Assembly: GCA_019637995.1 (NCBI GenBank)
Contig: JAHBUQ010000001.1
Span: forward strand, 248,001 to 312,000
DNA: 64,000 nt
Direction: 5' to 3'
Source: Ignavibacteriota bacterium
GTDB lineage: Bacteria > Bacteroidota > Ignavibacteria > Kapaibacteriales > UBA2268
Below, piece after piece: positions 35,587-44,551 of this stretch. The notes below the pieces were generated by a model. It was not told the origin of the DNA, made no database searches, and was given only the letters and a program-made list of their open reading frames with translations. Position 1 is the first letter of the stretch; every line of letters starts with the position of its first letter. Both the position numbers and the translations under genes were made by a program.

Positions 35587-38499
35587 TTATTTTATCTTCG
35601 GTTTTAGTTCATCTTTCAAATATTTTCCGGTAAGACTTTTTTTGGATTTTACAATTTTCTCCGGTGTACCTTCTGCTATGATTAGTCCTCCATATTTGCC
35701 GCCTTCGGGACCTAAGTCAATAATATAATCAGCACATTTTATTACATCAAGATTATGCTCAATTACAACTACAGTATTTCCTTTATGAACTAACTTATCC
35801 AATAACTTCATCAGCAGATTCACATCTTCAAAATGAAGTCCCGTTGTCGGTTCATCAAGAAGATAAAGCGTTTTTCCTGTGCTGATTTTAGATAGCTCAG
35901 TGGCAAGTTTTACTCTCTGTGCTTCTCCACCGGATAGGGTCGGAGCTTGTTGACCAAGTTTAATATATCCGAGACCTACATCAAAAAGTGTGCTGATTTT
36001 TTTATTCAATTTTGGAATATCTTTGAAGAATTCATTTGCTTCTTCTACAGTCATATCAAGTACATCCGCAATTGATTTATTTTTGAAAAGCACAGCAAGA
36101 GTTTCATTATTATAACGTTTTCCATCGCAGACATCACAAGTAACATAAACATCAGGCAGAAAATTCATCTCAATTTTTTTGATTCCTGCTCCCTGACATT
36201 CTTCACATCTTCCACCCTGAACATTGAATGAAAATCTTCCAGTCTTATATCCACGAACTTTTGACTCAGGAAGTAACGCAAAGAAATCACGAATTAATGT
36301 AAATATTCCTGTATATGTTGCAGGATTTGAGCGTGGTGTTCTTCCAATTGGTGCCTGGTCAATTTCAATTACTTTATCAATATTTTCAAGCCCTGAAACT
36401 TCTCTATAATCCAATGGTTTTAAAATTGAAACCTTCTGAAAATGATTTGTCAAGATCGGATATAAAGTATCATTTATCAATGAACTTTTCCCGGAACCAC
36501 TCATTCCTGTGATACATGTAAAAGTACCAAGAGGTAGTTTAAGATTTACATTTTTGAGATTATTTCCGCTTGCTCCTTTGATTTCAATAAATTTTCCGTT
36601 TCCTTCTCGTCGTGATGTAGGTATAGGGATTGATTTATCACCATTCAAATATTTTGCTGTAATTGATTTTTCATACCCAATCAGCATATTCGGGGATTTC
36701 AAAAGGTCTTGAGGGCTTGCTGTCAGAATAATCTCACCGCCATGAATACCGGCTCCGGGTCCAATATCAATAACAAAATCTGACTCTTCAATCATTGCTT
36801 TATCATGCTCAACAACAATAACGGTATTGCCAATGTCCCTAAGCTTTTTTAAAGAATTAATTAATTTGTTGTTATCATGCTGATGTAGTCCTATACTTGG
36901 CTCATCAAGGACATACATAATTCCGACAAGTTGAGAACCAATTTGAGAAGCTAATCTTATCCTTTGTGATTCTCCGCCGGACAGAGTTCGTACGGATCTG
37001 TCAAGGGATAAATATGAAAGTCCGACTTCATTTAAAAAACTGAGACGGGTAATAATCTCTTTGAAAATTAAATTAGCAATAATCAGCTCACGTTCAGAAA
37101 GATTATTTTCGATTTCGATACAATTTCCAATTATATCAGGTATGTCTTGACGGCATAATTCATTGATATTTATTCCCTGAATTTTGACTGCAAGAGAAGA
37201 TTTTTTGAGTTTGGCGCCATTACATTCAGGGCATTCAGATTCAATTACATATTCTTCGATAACTCTTTTATGTGCAGCAGATTGAGGATTTTCATACTGG
37301 TGCATCAGAATATTGAGAATACCGTTAAATTCCATCGTAAAAAAACTTCTGTCATCATCACTGACTTCGGAAGTCTCCAAACCATTTAAAAGAATATCAA
37401 TATGCTCTTCATCTAATTTATTAATTGGCTTATCAAGTTTGATTTTTAGTTTTTCGGCTAAGTTTTTAATCTGAGACCAAGTCCAGGACCTGTCTGATTT
37501 GCCAAGTGGAATAACAGCACCTTCAAGTAAGCTTATTTTCCAATCAGGAATTGCTTTTTTAATATCAATCTGCTTAATTGTACCCAAGCCCTGACATTTG
37601 CTACAGGCTCCATAAGGACTATTAAACGAAAAAGCATTGGGAGCGTGCTGCTGATAGGACTTGCCGCAACCCGGGCAACTGTTGTGAATTGAATAGAGTT
37701 CAGCCGGCTGATTAGCATTATCTACTTCGAAGGGCTGAACCATAACAGTACCCTCGCCACGATTCAATGCAAGCTCGACTGATTCATACAATCTTTTTTC
37801 AGATGAATCCGAGGCTGTAATCCTGTCAACTACAAGTTCAATATCGTGAATGCTGTATCTTTCGACTTTCATTCCCTTTTCAAGCAGTCGGATTTTGCCG
37901 TCAATACGAACACGTGTAAAACCCTGACTGACAAGACTGTCAAAAAGCTCACGGTAATGACCCTTTCTTCCTTTAACAAGAGGTGAAAGTATTAGAACCG
38001 AGCTTCCCGAATATTTAGTTTTTATTTCGTAAATAATTTGATCTAATGTTTTTTTTATAACGGGAATGTCGCAGTCCACACAATGCTGAATACCGATTTT
38101 GGCAAATAGCAGGCGTATGTAGTCATAAATCTCAGTAGTTGTCCCGACAGTAGAGCGTGGATTGTGACTGATAGATTTTTGCTCGATGGAAATAGCAGGG
38201 GAGAGACCCTCGATAGTATCAACATCCGGTTTTTTCATCATCCCCATAAACTGCTTGGCGTAAGGCGAGAGACATTCTACGTATCGTCTTTGCCCTTCGG
38301 CATAAAGTGTGTCAAATGCAAGCGATGACTTTCCTGAACCTGATAAACCGGTGATTACGATAAATTTATCTCTCGGAATTCTCAAGTCAACATTTTTTAA
38401 ATTATGCTCTCTTGCTCCTTTAATATTTATCTCATTAAGTTCTTCGGTATAGTCACCCGATTTACTCTCATCAAAATCTATTTTTCTAAGCGTATTCAT
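35587..38499 (-). CDS. uvrA: Excinuclease ABC subunit A
   Basis: Damage-recognition ATPase of nucleotide excision repair, acting as a dimer on DNA with UvrB. Two ABC modules are clear: Walker A GLSGSGKSSLAFDTLYAEGQ near residue 52 and GMSGSGKSSLINDTL near 650, with signature motifs LSGGESQRIRLASQ and LSGGEAQRVKLATELSK. Zinc fingers CPGC...CSKC (about 275-305) and CEEC...CDVCDGKRY (about 765-795) are intact. Length of 970 residues is slightly above the usual 940, from a longer N-terminus and insertions. It is followed on the same strand by nothing close; osmC is 24 bases upstream. Confidence 0.98.
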   Translation of the reverse strand: MNTLRKIDFDESKSGDYTEELNEINIKGAREHNLKNVDLRIPRDKFIVITGLSGSGKSSLAFDTLYAEGQRRYVECLSPYAKQFMGMMKKPDVDTIEGLSPAISIEQKSISHNPRSTVGTTTEIYDYIRLLFAKIGIQHCVDCDIPVIKKTLDQIIYEIKTKYSGSSVLILSPLVKGRKGHYRELFDSLVSQGFTRVRIDGKIRLLEKGMKVERYSIHDIELVVDRITASDSSEKRLYESVELALNRGEGTVMVQPFEVDNANQPAELYSIHNSCPGCGKSYQQHAPNAFSFNSPYGACSKCQGLGTIKQIDIKKAIPDWKISLLEGAVIPLGKSDRSWTWSQIKNLAEKLKIKLDKPINKLDEEHIDILLNGLETSEVSDDDRSFFTMEFNGILNILMHQYENPQSAAHKRVIEEYVIESECPECNGAKLKKSSLAVKIQGININELCRQDIPDIIGNCIEIENNLSERELIIANLIFKEIITRLSFLNEVGLSYLSLDRSVRTLSGGESQRIRLASQIGSQLVGIMYVLDEPSIGLHQHDNNKLINSLKKLRDIGNTVIVVEHDKAMIEESDFVIDIGPGAGIHGGEIILTASPQDLLKSPNMLIGYEKSITAKYLNGDKSIPIPTSRREGNGKFIEIKGASGNNLKNVNLKLPLGTFTCITGMSGSGKSSLINDTLYPILTNHFQKVSILKPLDYREVSGLENIDKVIEIDQAPIGRTPRSNPATYTGIFTLIRDFFALLPESKVRGYKTGRFSFNVQGGRCEECQGAGIKKIEMNFLPDVYVTCDVCDGKRYNNETLAVLFKNKSIADVLDMTVEEANEFFKDIPKLNKKISTLFDVGLGYIKLGQQAPTLSGGEAQRVKLATELSKISTGKTLYLLDEPTTGLHFEDVNLLMKLLDKLVHKGNTVVVIEHNLDVIKCADYIIDLGPEGGKYGGLIIAEGTPEKIVKSKKSLTGKYLKDELKPKIK

Positions 38500-38523
38500 T
38501 TAAATAATTTATTAAATTTAAAT

Positions 38524-38952
38524 TCATTTAATAATTTCACCATCCCATGTAACTTTGCAACCGGAACGCTGAAACATAGCTGATGCACCACAATATTTGG
38601 TTTGTGACAATTCCATTGCTCTTTCGAGGTCGCCATACTCAGCATCAGGACTTTTTAAAATATAATGAAGATGAACTTCTTCAAATACTTTTGGATGTGT
38701 TTCTGCTCTTTTGCCGTTAACAACTATTTGAAAATCATCTACCTGTTTTCTTTTTTTCTTGATAATTGCAAGAACATCAAGAAATGAGCAAGCTGCCATA
38801 GCTTCAAGCATTACAATCATCGGGCTTGAAGCTGTTTCATCGCCGCCGTGGTTTTTTGTGGCATCGAATAGAGTAATTAAACCGACTTCGTCTGTGGCTG
38901 ATAAGCTTTGATTCTCTTGTAATTTTAATAAAACTTGCATTTTTTTAATCAT
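38524..38952 (-). CDS. OsmC family peroxiredoxin-like protein
   Basis: A small alpha/beta protein of the OsmC/YhfA family, which reduces organic hydroperoxides with two cysteines or has unknown roles. SPMIVMLEAMAACSFLDVLAIIKKKR (about 45-70) contains the first Cys in the family helix, and KYCGASAMFQRSGCKV near 120-135 holds the second. I use the ATG at 38952 (MIKKMQVLLK); the upstream ATG at 38976 would add eight residues. It is 24 bases upstream of uvrA, so both may be transcribed together, linking oxidative defence and DNA repair. Confidence 0.85.
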   Translation of the reverse strand: MIKKMQVLLKLQENQSLSATDEVGLITLFDATKNHGGDETASSPMIVMLEAMAACSFLDVLAIIKKKRKQVDDFQIVVNGKRAETHPKVFEEVHLHYILKSPDAEYGDLERAMELSQTKYCGASAMFQRSGCKVTWDGEIIK

Positions 38953-39100
38953 TTTTAATACAAAATATTCAAACACGAAATAAAAGTAATTTTACTTTAA
39001 TTTATACTGAATATAAGTACAATTTACTTCAATTTAAATTTTTATTTCATTCAAATGATTTTTTTTGAAAAATATTAGTAACTAAACAATAAAAATTTCG

Positions 39101-39108
39101 TAATTTTG
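39101..39108 (+). promoter_or_regulatory. Candidate -7 element upstream of the PP2C operon
   Basis: TAATTTTG matches TAnnTTTG, 27 bases before the phosphatase ATG. No TTG is present at the standard distance, so only the -7 half is supported. Confidence 0.3.
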
Positions 39109-39135
39109 ATATGTGTCAGGTTAAATTTTTAAAAA

Positions 39136-41223
39136 ATGTCAAAATATAACAAAATAATATTTCTTGTAGCCGGAATAATTTTCTTTCTTGTGAGACTCAC
39201 AGGTGATTTGTTATTATATTCATTGGATATGAGCAGCGGCTCTACAGCTATTTTATGGTATTTTATTACATCAATAGCAATTCTTGTTTCATTCGGATAT
39301 TATTATCTAAAAGGAACAACGGATAAGTTAGATCAGGAAAATGATACAAGTGGTGATGCTTTTCTCAATTCGCTTTATCAAACATTTGTTTTATCTCTGA
39401 TAATTGTTTTACTTGTGATATTTTTCTCATTCAAAGATACATCTGCATTATTCAAAAGGTCTTATATTGGACTTATACTTGCCGACTTCTTTTATATATA
39501 TACAGTAATTGTAATATACATCAATTTTCAGTTTACTTATAAATGGCTTTCGTTCAGAAGACACCGCCTGACACGCTTTTATTTATTTGTTATAGCTTTC
39601 CTGATTGCTTTCATCCTTGCAAATGAAGCTGCTTCAGTATTTTTCGATTTAGAATTCCAAAATTGGCTGAAAGTCCTTTCGAGTATTATTTTTCTTTCTA
39701 TATTCCTGTTTGCGTTTTTAGCTAATAAAAAAACAGCATGGGTTGCATCTCTTGCACGAAACCAAAGAACTAAATATTTTTGGCTGATACTTTTAAATAT
39801 TATAATTGTTATAAAGTTACTTCTTGAGACCGGTGATGAGAATTCGCTTATTTTCGGAAGTTTTTCTGAAGTTTATCCATTTACTCTGTCTCTACTTTCG
39901 ATTTCATTTTTAATTTATGGAGTCTTTCTTTTCAGAATTTTTATGAGCATTTTAGCTGTAATGCCATCCTCTGTTATTGTTGAAAGAAAATCATCTGAAA
40001 TTAACACACTAACATATTTGAATAAAGTTGTTGCAGAATCAGCAAATAATGACCGGCAAACACTTATTGACACAGTAACTAATCTGGCGCTTCAAGCAAG
40101 CTCGGCTTATGGTGCCTGGACTGAAATATATGAAAACAATGTAACTGAAATTCAGTCTTGTGTGAATGTAGAAAATGATGCTGTCAGACTAATTCATGAA
40201 AAACTTAAGATTGACAAGTACTTCCAGTCATTAAGTAAGTCCATTCTTGTTGAATCAGTAAAAGAAATTAAAGAATTACAGCAAATACTTAAATATGTTC
40301 CAAACGCTAAATCATTAATCATAGTACCACTCATTACATCCAGAAAGCGGGAGGGAACTCTGGTTATATTTGATTCTGAGGATTTTGCCTTCGAGCCGGA
40401 TGACTTGAACATTCTATCAGCTTTTGGCGATAATGTCAAAATTGCTTTGGAAAATTCCAGATTACTTCGTGAATCAGTAGAGAAAGAACGCTATCGTAAC
40501 GAGATGATGCTTGCAAGAACAATGCAGAATAAACTCTTGCCGCAAAAGCTCTATCAGCCCATAAATTATTCAATTTCGGCTTACTCAATTCCAGCTCAGG
40601 AAGTTGGTGGGGATTATTATGATTTAGTAAAGTTGAAAAATGGAACTGATTGCGTGCTGATAGGCGATGTCTCAGGCAAGGGAATATCTGCAGCATTCTA
40701 TATGGCTCAGCTAAAAGGTGTAGTGCTCTCAAAATCTTTGGAATCAGATTCTCCTGCAGAACTTTTATGCAAGATAAATTCTACTCTGCATAAGAATATG
40801 GAATCTCAGATGTTTATCACCATGAGTGCAGTTTCATTATGCTTGAACAGCTCAAAGGTTAAAATGGCACGAGCAGGGCACATGCCTTTTTTTGTTAAAG
40901 CATCAAAAGAAGTGATTGAATATACTCCTAAAGGTTTAGGAATTGGTTTAACCGGAGAAAGTATCTTTAATTCAAATATGGAAGAAATTGAAATTGAATT
41001 GTCAAAAGATGATAAATTACTATTATTTACTGATGGATTGAATGAAATAAGAAATCAATCAGGGGAAGAGTTTGGAATTGAAAATCTGAAGGTTATGATA
41101 CTAAGAAATGACCTTGCTGATACTGAAAAAATGATATACTCAATCAGAGATTATATAGATAATTTTGCAGGTAGTGCAAAAATTCACGATGATATGACCT
41201 TAATTATTTTAAGCAGGAAGTAA
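39136..41223 (+). CDS. Membrane PP2C-type (SpoIIE/RsbU) phosphatase with GAF domain
   Basis: A 695-residue protein with about eight membrane helices in residues 7-285, a GAF domain (about 295-440), and a SpoIIE-type PP2C phosphatase (about 475-693). Metal-binding motifs are present: GGDYYDL, GDVSGKGISAAFYMA, and near the end LFTDGLNE and DDMTLIIL. Such phosphatases dephosphorylate an STAS anti-sigma antagonist in partner-switching cascades. The next two genes encode that antagonist and a HATPase kinase, so the module is complete in this operon. The input is membrane plus GAF; the signal is unknown. Confidence 0.93.
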   Translation: MSKYNKIIFLVAGIIFFLVRLTGDLLLYSLDMSSGSTAILWYFITSIAILVSFGYYYLKGTTDKLDQENDTSGDAFLNSLYQTFVLSLIIVLLVIFFSFKDTSALFKRSYIGLILADFFYIYTVIVIYINFQFTYKWLSFRRHRLTRFYLFVIAFLIAFILANEAASVFFDLEFQNWLKVLSSIIFLSIFLFAFLANKKTAWVASLARNQRTKYFWLILLNIIIVIKLLLETGDENSLIFGSFSEVYPFTLSLLSISFLIYGVFLFRIFMSILAVMPSSVIVERKSSEINTLTYLNKVVAESANNDRQTLIDTVTNLALQASSAYGAWTEIYENNVTEIQSCVNVENDAVRLIHEKLKIDKYFQSLSKSILVESVKEIKELQQILKYVPNAKSLIIVPLITSRKREGTLVIFDSEDFAFEPDDLNILSAFGDNVKIALENSRLLRESVEKERYRNEMMLARTMQNKLLPQKLYQPINYSISAYSIPAQEVGGDYYDLVKLKNGTDCVLIGDVSGKGISAAFYMAQLKGVVLSKSLESDSPAELLCKINSTLHKNMESQMFITMSAVSLCLNSSKVKMARAGHMPFFVKASKEVIEYTPKGLGIGLTGESIFNSNMEEIEIELSKDDKLLLFTDGLNEIRNQSGEEFGIENLKVMILRNDLADTEKMIYSIRDYIDNFAGSAKIHDDMTLIILSRK

Positions 41224-41274
41224 AAACGGAACGCTTTTTGATAATTTACTTTTTTTATCTAATAGGAGAAAATT

Positions 41275-41646
41275 ATGTCAGAAGATATTAAGTTTGATGT
41301 GAAAATCAAATATGAAAAAGAAGTCGTATGTATGTATCTGAAAGGATTTTTAGATGCACATACAGCTTCAGAGTTAGAAAATGCCATTCAGTCAACAATT
41401 TCTGAGGGGAAATACAAGATTCTGATGAATTTTGAACAACTTGATTATATAAGTAGTGCCGGACTTGGCGTCTTTATGTCATTTATTGAAGAAATTCGTA
41501 ATAAAAACGGTGATATAAAGATGTCGAATATGAGCGACAAAGTATTCTCAGTATTTGATTTACTTGGCTTTCCTATGCTTTTTGATATTGATAAAGATGA
41601 AGAGATATGTTTGCAAAAATTCTATGAAAACAAAATAAAAGAATAA
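41275..41646 (+). CDS. STAS-domain anti-sigma factor antagonist
   Basis: A 123-residue STAS protein of the SpoIIAA/RsbV type. The phosphorylation site region YISSAGLGVF includes Ser60 and Ser61, with the preceding MNFEQLDY strand as usual. A strong ribosome site (AGGAG) precedes the ATG. When dephosphorylated, such proteins bind the HATPase kinase and free its target. It sits between the phosphatase and the kinase gene, overlapping the kinase start by one base (TAATG). Confidence 0.93.
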   Translation: MSEDIKFDVKIKYEKEVVCMYLKGFLDAHTASELENAIQSTISEGKYKILMNFEQLDYISSAGLGVFMSFIEEIRNKNGDIKMSNMSDKVFSVFDLLGFPMLFDIDKDEEICLQKFYENKIKE

Positions 41647-42089
41647 TGGCAGGTAAATCAAATAAAGATCAATGTTTCTGCACTCTTTCCGGCTCTCAAG
41701 AGCTGGAAAAGATTCGCAATTTTGTATTTGAATGTTCTGTTAAGTTTGGGTTTGATAATAATATTAGCAATAAAATTGCACTCGCTGTAGATGAAGCTTG
41801 CTCTAATCTTATCAAATACGCTTATAACAATAATTCTAATAATGAAATTAAAGTTAAAATCAATAAAAACGAAACAACTAATTATTTAATTGTTAAAATA
41901 GAAGATGACTCTCAGCCATTTAATCCTCTCTCAATTGAATCACCTGATATGGTAGATTACTTTAAGCATTTTCGTAAAGGTGGACTTGGTATTCACATAA
42001 TGAAACTTGTTATGGATGAAATTGAATATATTCCCAAAACGAATTTTTATAAATATAATACTTTAATTCTTAAAAAAAGATTGAATTAA
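41646..42089 (+). CDS. Anti-sigma/HATPase serine kinase (RsbW/SpoIIAB-like)
   Basis: A 147-residue GHKL ATPase of the anti-sigma kinase type. The N-box ALAVDEACSNLIKYAY carries Glu50 and Asn54, and the G-boxes are reduced to KIEDDSQPFNPL and GGLGIHIMKLVMDEI. It should phosphorylate the neighbouring STAS protein. No sigma factor gene is next to it, so the target may be a remote ECF-type or other regulator. It starts one base inside the STAS stop. Confidence 0.9.
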   Translation: MAGKSNKDQCFCTLSGSQELEKIRNFVFECSVKFGFDNNISNKIALAVDEACSNLIKYAYNNNSNNEIKVKINKNETTNYLIVKIEDDSQPFNPLSIESPDMVDYFKHFRKGGLGIHIMKLVMDEIEYIPKTNFYKYNTLILKKRLN

Positions 42090-42233
42090 TTAAGTCGTTG
42101 AAATCAAAAGTTATTACTTCCCATTAATGATTCTCTCGTTTCTCTTTTCAAACCTGATAATGGTTAGCCTTATCTAATTAAAATTTAAGAGTATTCTAAT
42201 GTATTGAAAAATAATAATTTATTACGATTTTTC

Positions 42234-42264
42234 TTGCAGGATTGCTAATAATTTGTTACTTTTG
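42234..42264 (+). promoter_or_regulatory. Bacteroidota-type promoter of the hydrogenase operon
   Basis: TTG (42234-42236), 20 bases, then TACTTTTG (42257-42264) fit the consensus TTG-N19-21-TAnnTTTG. The leader to the ATG at 42350 would be about 80 bases, ending in a good AGAGGA ribosome site. Confidence 0.8.
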
Positions 42265-42349
42265 TAAAAGTTATTATTGTATTATGTGAATTTAATAACA
42301 TTAAACAGACTATTGATAACATATTAAAAATGTAAAGAAAGAGGATATT

Positions 42350-44533
42350 ATGCCTAAGGTTATTGATAACTACAATAAATTGAAAAGTGAGCTTGATTTT
42401 GCCTCAACTGATGCGAAATCTCATGATAAGGTCATCATTCAAGTCGGTTCTGCAACTTGCGAAAATGCAGCAGGTGCTGATATTGTCCGGAATGAATTTT
42501 TGAAACTTATTGCAGCTTCAGGAAGAGAAGACATACTTGTCAAACAAACAGGATGTACCGGAAGATGCTCACAGGAGCCGATTGTAGGTGTTTTTGCTCC
42601 AAATCATTTTGCAGTCAAATACCAGAAAGTTACAATTGATAAAGTATCTGAAATATTTCAAAGTCATGTACTTGGTGGCAAACCTGTTCCAAGTCTTATG
42701 CTTGATAAGAAAACGGACATACTTTATGAACATGTTGTAACATTTTGCGAAACAAATTACGAAAAAAGACCCGACCACGTTGATTTACGTGAGTTATTCA
42801 TTGAAAGACTAATTGACCATGGTTTTCATTCAGATTCTGTCAGAGTTTTAAGCGGTGGCAATATTGGTTTATCAAAATTTGAAGATGATGATAAGCACGC
42901 AGTGATGATTGTATTTCCAGAGAATGTGATTTACCGTTACAATACTGAAGAAGCTATGGATGAAATCATAGAATCTCATCTGAAAAACAAAATAATATGT
43001 AAAAAACATCTTGTTCATTCAGAGCAGCTTAGCGAAGATTATATGAGATTTTACGGAGATGTTTCATTTTTTAACAAACAATCCAGAATTACTTTAAGAA
43101 ACTGCGGTATTATTGACCCCGAGAATCTTGCCGATTATATTCACGCTCAGGGTTATAAAGCACTTGCTGAAATTCTCGACAAAGGCGACAGGAATTATGT
43201 AATTGATGAAATTCTTGAATCAGGACTTCGGGGAAGAGGCGGCGGTGGCTATAAAACCGGCTTGAAATGGAAATTAACAGCTACTTTAAGTGATGACCCA
43301 ATCAAATATGTGATTTGTAATGCCGACGAAGGCGACCCGGGTGCATTTATGGACCGTTCAGCTCTTGAAGGCGACCCATTCTCAATCATTGAAGGTATGA
43401 CAATAGGTGCATACTCAATGGGTGCAAGCAAGGGTTATTTCTATATTCGTGCAGAATACCCGCTTGCTATTGAAAGAATTGAAAAAGCTATTAAACTTGC
43501 TAAGGAAAATAATCTCCTCGGTAATAATATTCTTGGTTCTGATTTCAGTTTTGACCTTGAAATACGTTTGGGTGCAGGTGCTTTTGTTTGTGGAGAAGAA
43601 ACGGCTTTAATTCACTCGATTGAAGGAAAACGCGGACAACCGAGAATCAGACCTCCATATCCATCACTTTCAGGACTTTGGGGACATCCGACCTGTATAA
43701 ACAATGTTGAAACATGGGCAAATGTTCCTGCTATTATGCTTTACGGCTCAGAATGGTTTAACCGAATTGGTACTAAAGAATCAAAAGGTACAAAAGTATT
43801 TGCACTTGCAGGTAAAGTAAAAAATACCGGACTTATCGAAGTTCCTATGGGTACAACATTGCGTGAAGTAATTTATGACATTGGCGGTGGTGTACCGGGT
43901 AATTATGAACTTAAAGCAATACAAACAGGCGGTCCCTCAGGCGGTTGTATCCCGGCATCAAAAGTTGATACTCCAATTGACTATGAAACATTGAAAGAAA
44001 TTGGCTCGATGATGGGTTCAGGCGGTATGATTGTACTTGATGATACTGATTGTATGGTTCAGACTGCCAAATTCTTCCTTGAATTTACGAAAGATGAATC
44101 TTGTGGAAAATGTCTCCCATGCCGTGAAGGTACTTTCAGAATGTTGGAAATACTTGAAAGAATTACAGATGGCTCGGCAGTGATGGAAGACCTTGATAAA
44201 CTTGAACGATTAGGAAAAATTATCAAAACAACATCACTTTGCGGATTAGGTCAGACAGCTCCAAATCCTGTATTGAGTATGATGCAGAATTTCCGTGAGG
44301 AATTTGAAACACATATAAAAGACCACAGATGCCCAACGCAAAAATGTCAGAAACTTATCAGCTACTTCATTATTGCAGATAAATGTACCGGTTGTACTCT
44401 TTGTGCAAGAAGATGTCCTGTATCATGTATTATGGGCGCCAGAAAGCAGGTTCATGAAATAATACAGCAGGACTGTATCAAGTGCGGTGAGTGTTTCAAT
44501 GCTTGTAAGTTTGATGCAATTGAGAAAATTTAA
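42350..44533 (+). CDS. hydB: NADH-binding flavoprotein subunit of an electron-bifurcating-type [FeFe]-hydrogenase (NuoF-like)
   Basis: A 727-residue diaphorase subunit. The N-terminal thioredoxin-like [2Fe-2S] domain (about 25-120) has Cys37, Cys69 and Cys73. The NuoF core follows: FMN site [16 protein letters not shown] near 290, [13 protein letters not shown], then an SLBB domain and the N3 [4Fe-4S] cluster [13 protein letters not shown]. The C-terminus holds two [4Fe-4S] ferredoxin motifs ([12 protein letters not shown] and [12 protein letters not shown]). It takes electrons to or from NAD(H) and shuttles them to the hydrogenase subunit. Gene order B-A-C with the next two genes supports a trimeric soluble complex; maturation genes hydE, hydF and hydG are not in the window. 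Confidence 0.93.
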   Translation: MPKVIDNYNKLKSELDFASTDAKSHDKVIIQVGSATCENAAGADIVRNEFLKLIAASGREDILVKQTGCTGRCSQEPIVGVFAPNHFAVKYQKVTIDKVSEIFQSHVLGGKPVPSLMLDKKTDILYEHVVTFCETNYEKRPDHVDLRELFIERLIDHGFHSDSVRVLSGGNIGLSKFEDDDKHAVMIVFPENVIYRYNTEEAMDEIIESHLKNKIICKKHLVHSEQLSEDYMRFYGDVSFFNKQSRITLRNCGIIDPENLADYIHAQGYKALAEILDKGDRNYVIDEILESGLRGRGGGGYKTGLKWKLTATLSDDPIKYVICNADEGDPGAFMDRSALEGDPFSIIEGMTIGAYSMGASKGYFYIRAEYPLAIERIEKAIKLAKENNLLGNNILGSDFSFDLEIRLGAGAFVCGEETALIHSIEGKRGQPRIRPPYPSLSGLWGHPTCINNVETWANVPAIMLYGSEWFNRIGTKESKGTKVFALAGKVKNTGLIEVPMGTTLREVIYDIGGGVPGNYELKAIQTGGPSGGCIPASKVDTPIDYETLKEIGSMMGSGGMIVLDDTDCMVQTAKFFLEFTKDESCGKCLPCREGTFRMLEILERITDGSAVMEDLDKLERLGKIIKTTSLCGLGQTAPNPVLSMMQNFREEFETHIKDHRCPTQKCQKLISYFIIADKCTGCTLCARRCPVSCIMGARKQVHEIIQQDCIKCGECFNACKFDAIEKI

Positions 44534-44551
44534 GGTAAAGGAGAAAATAAA

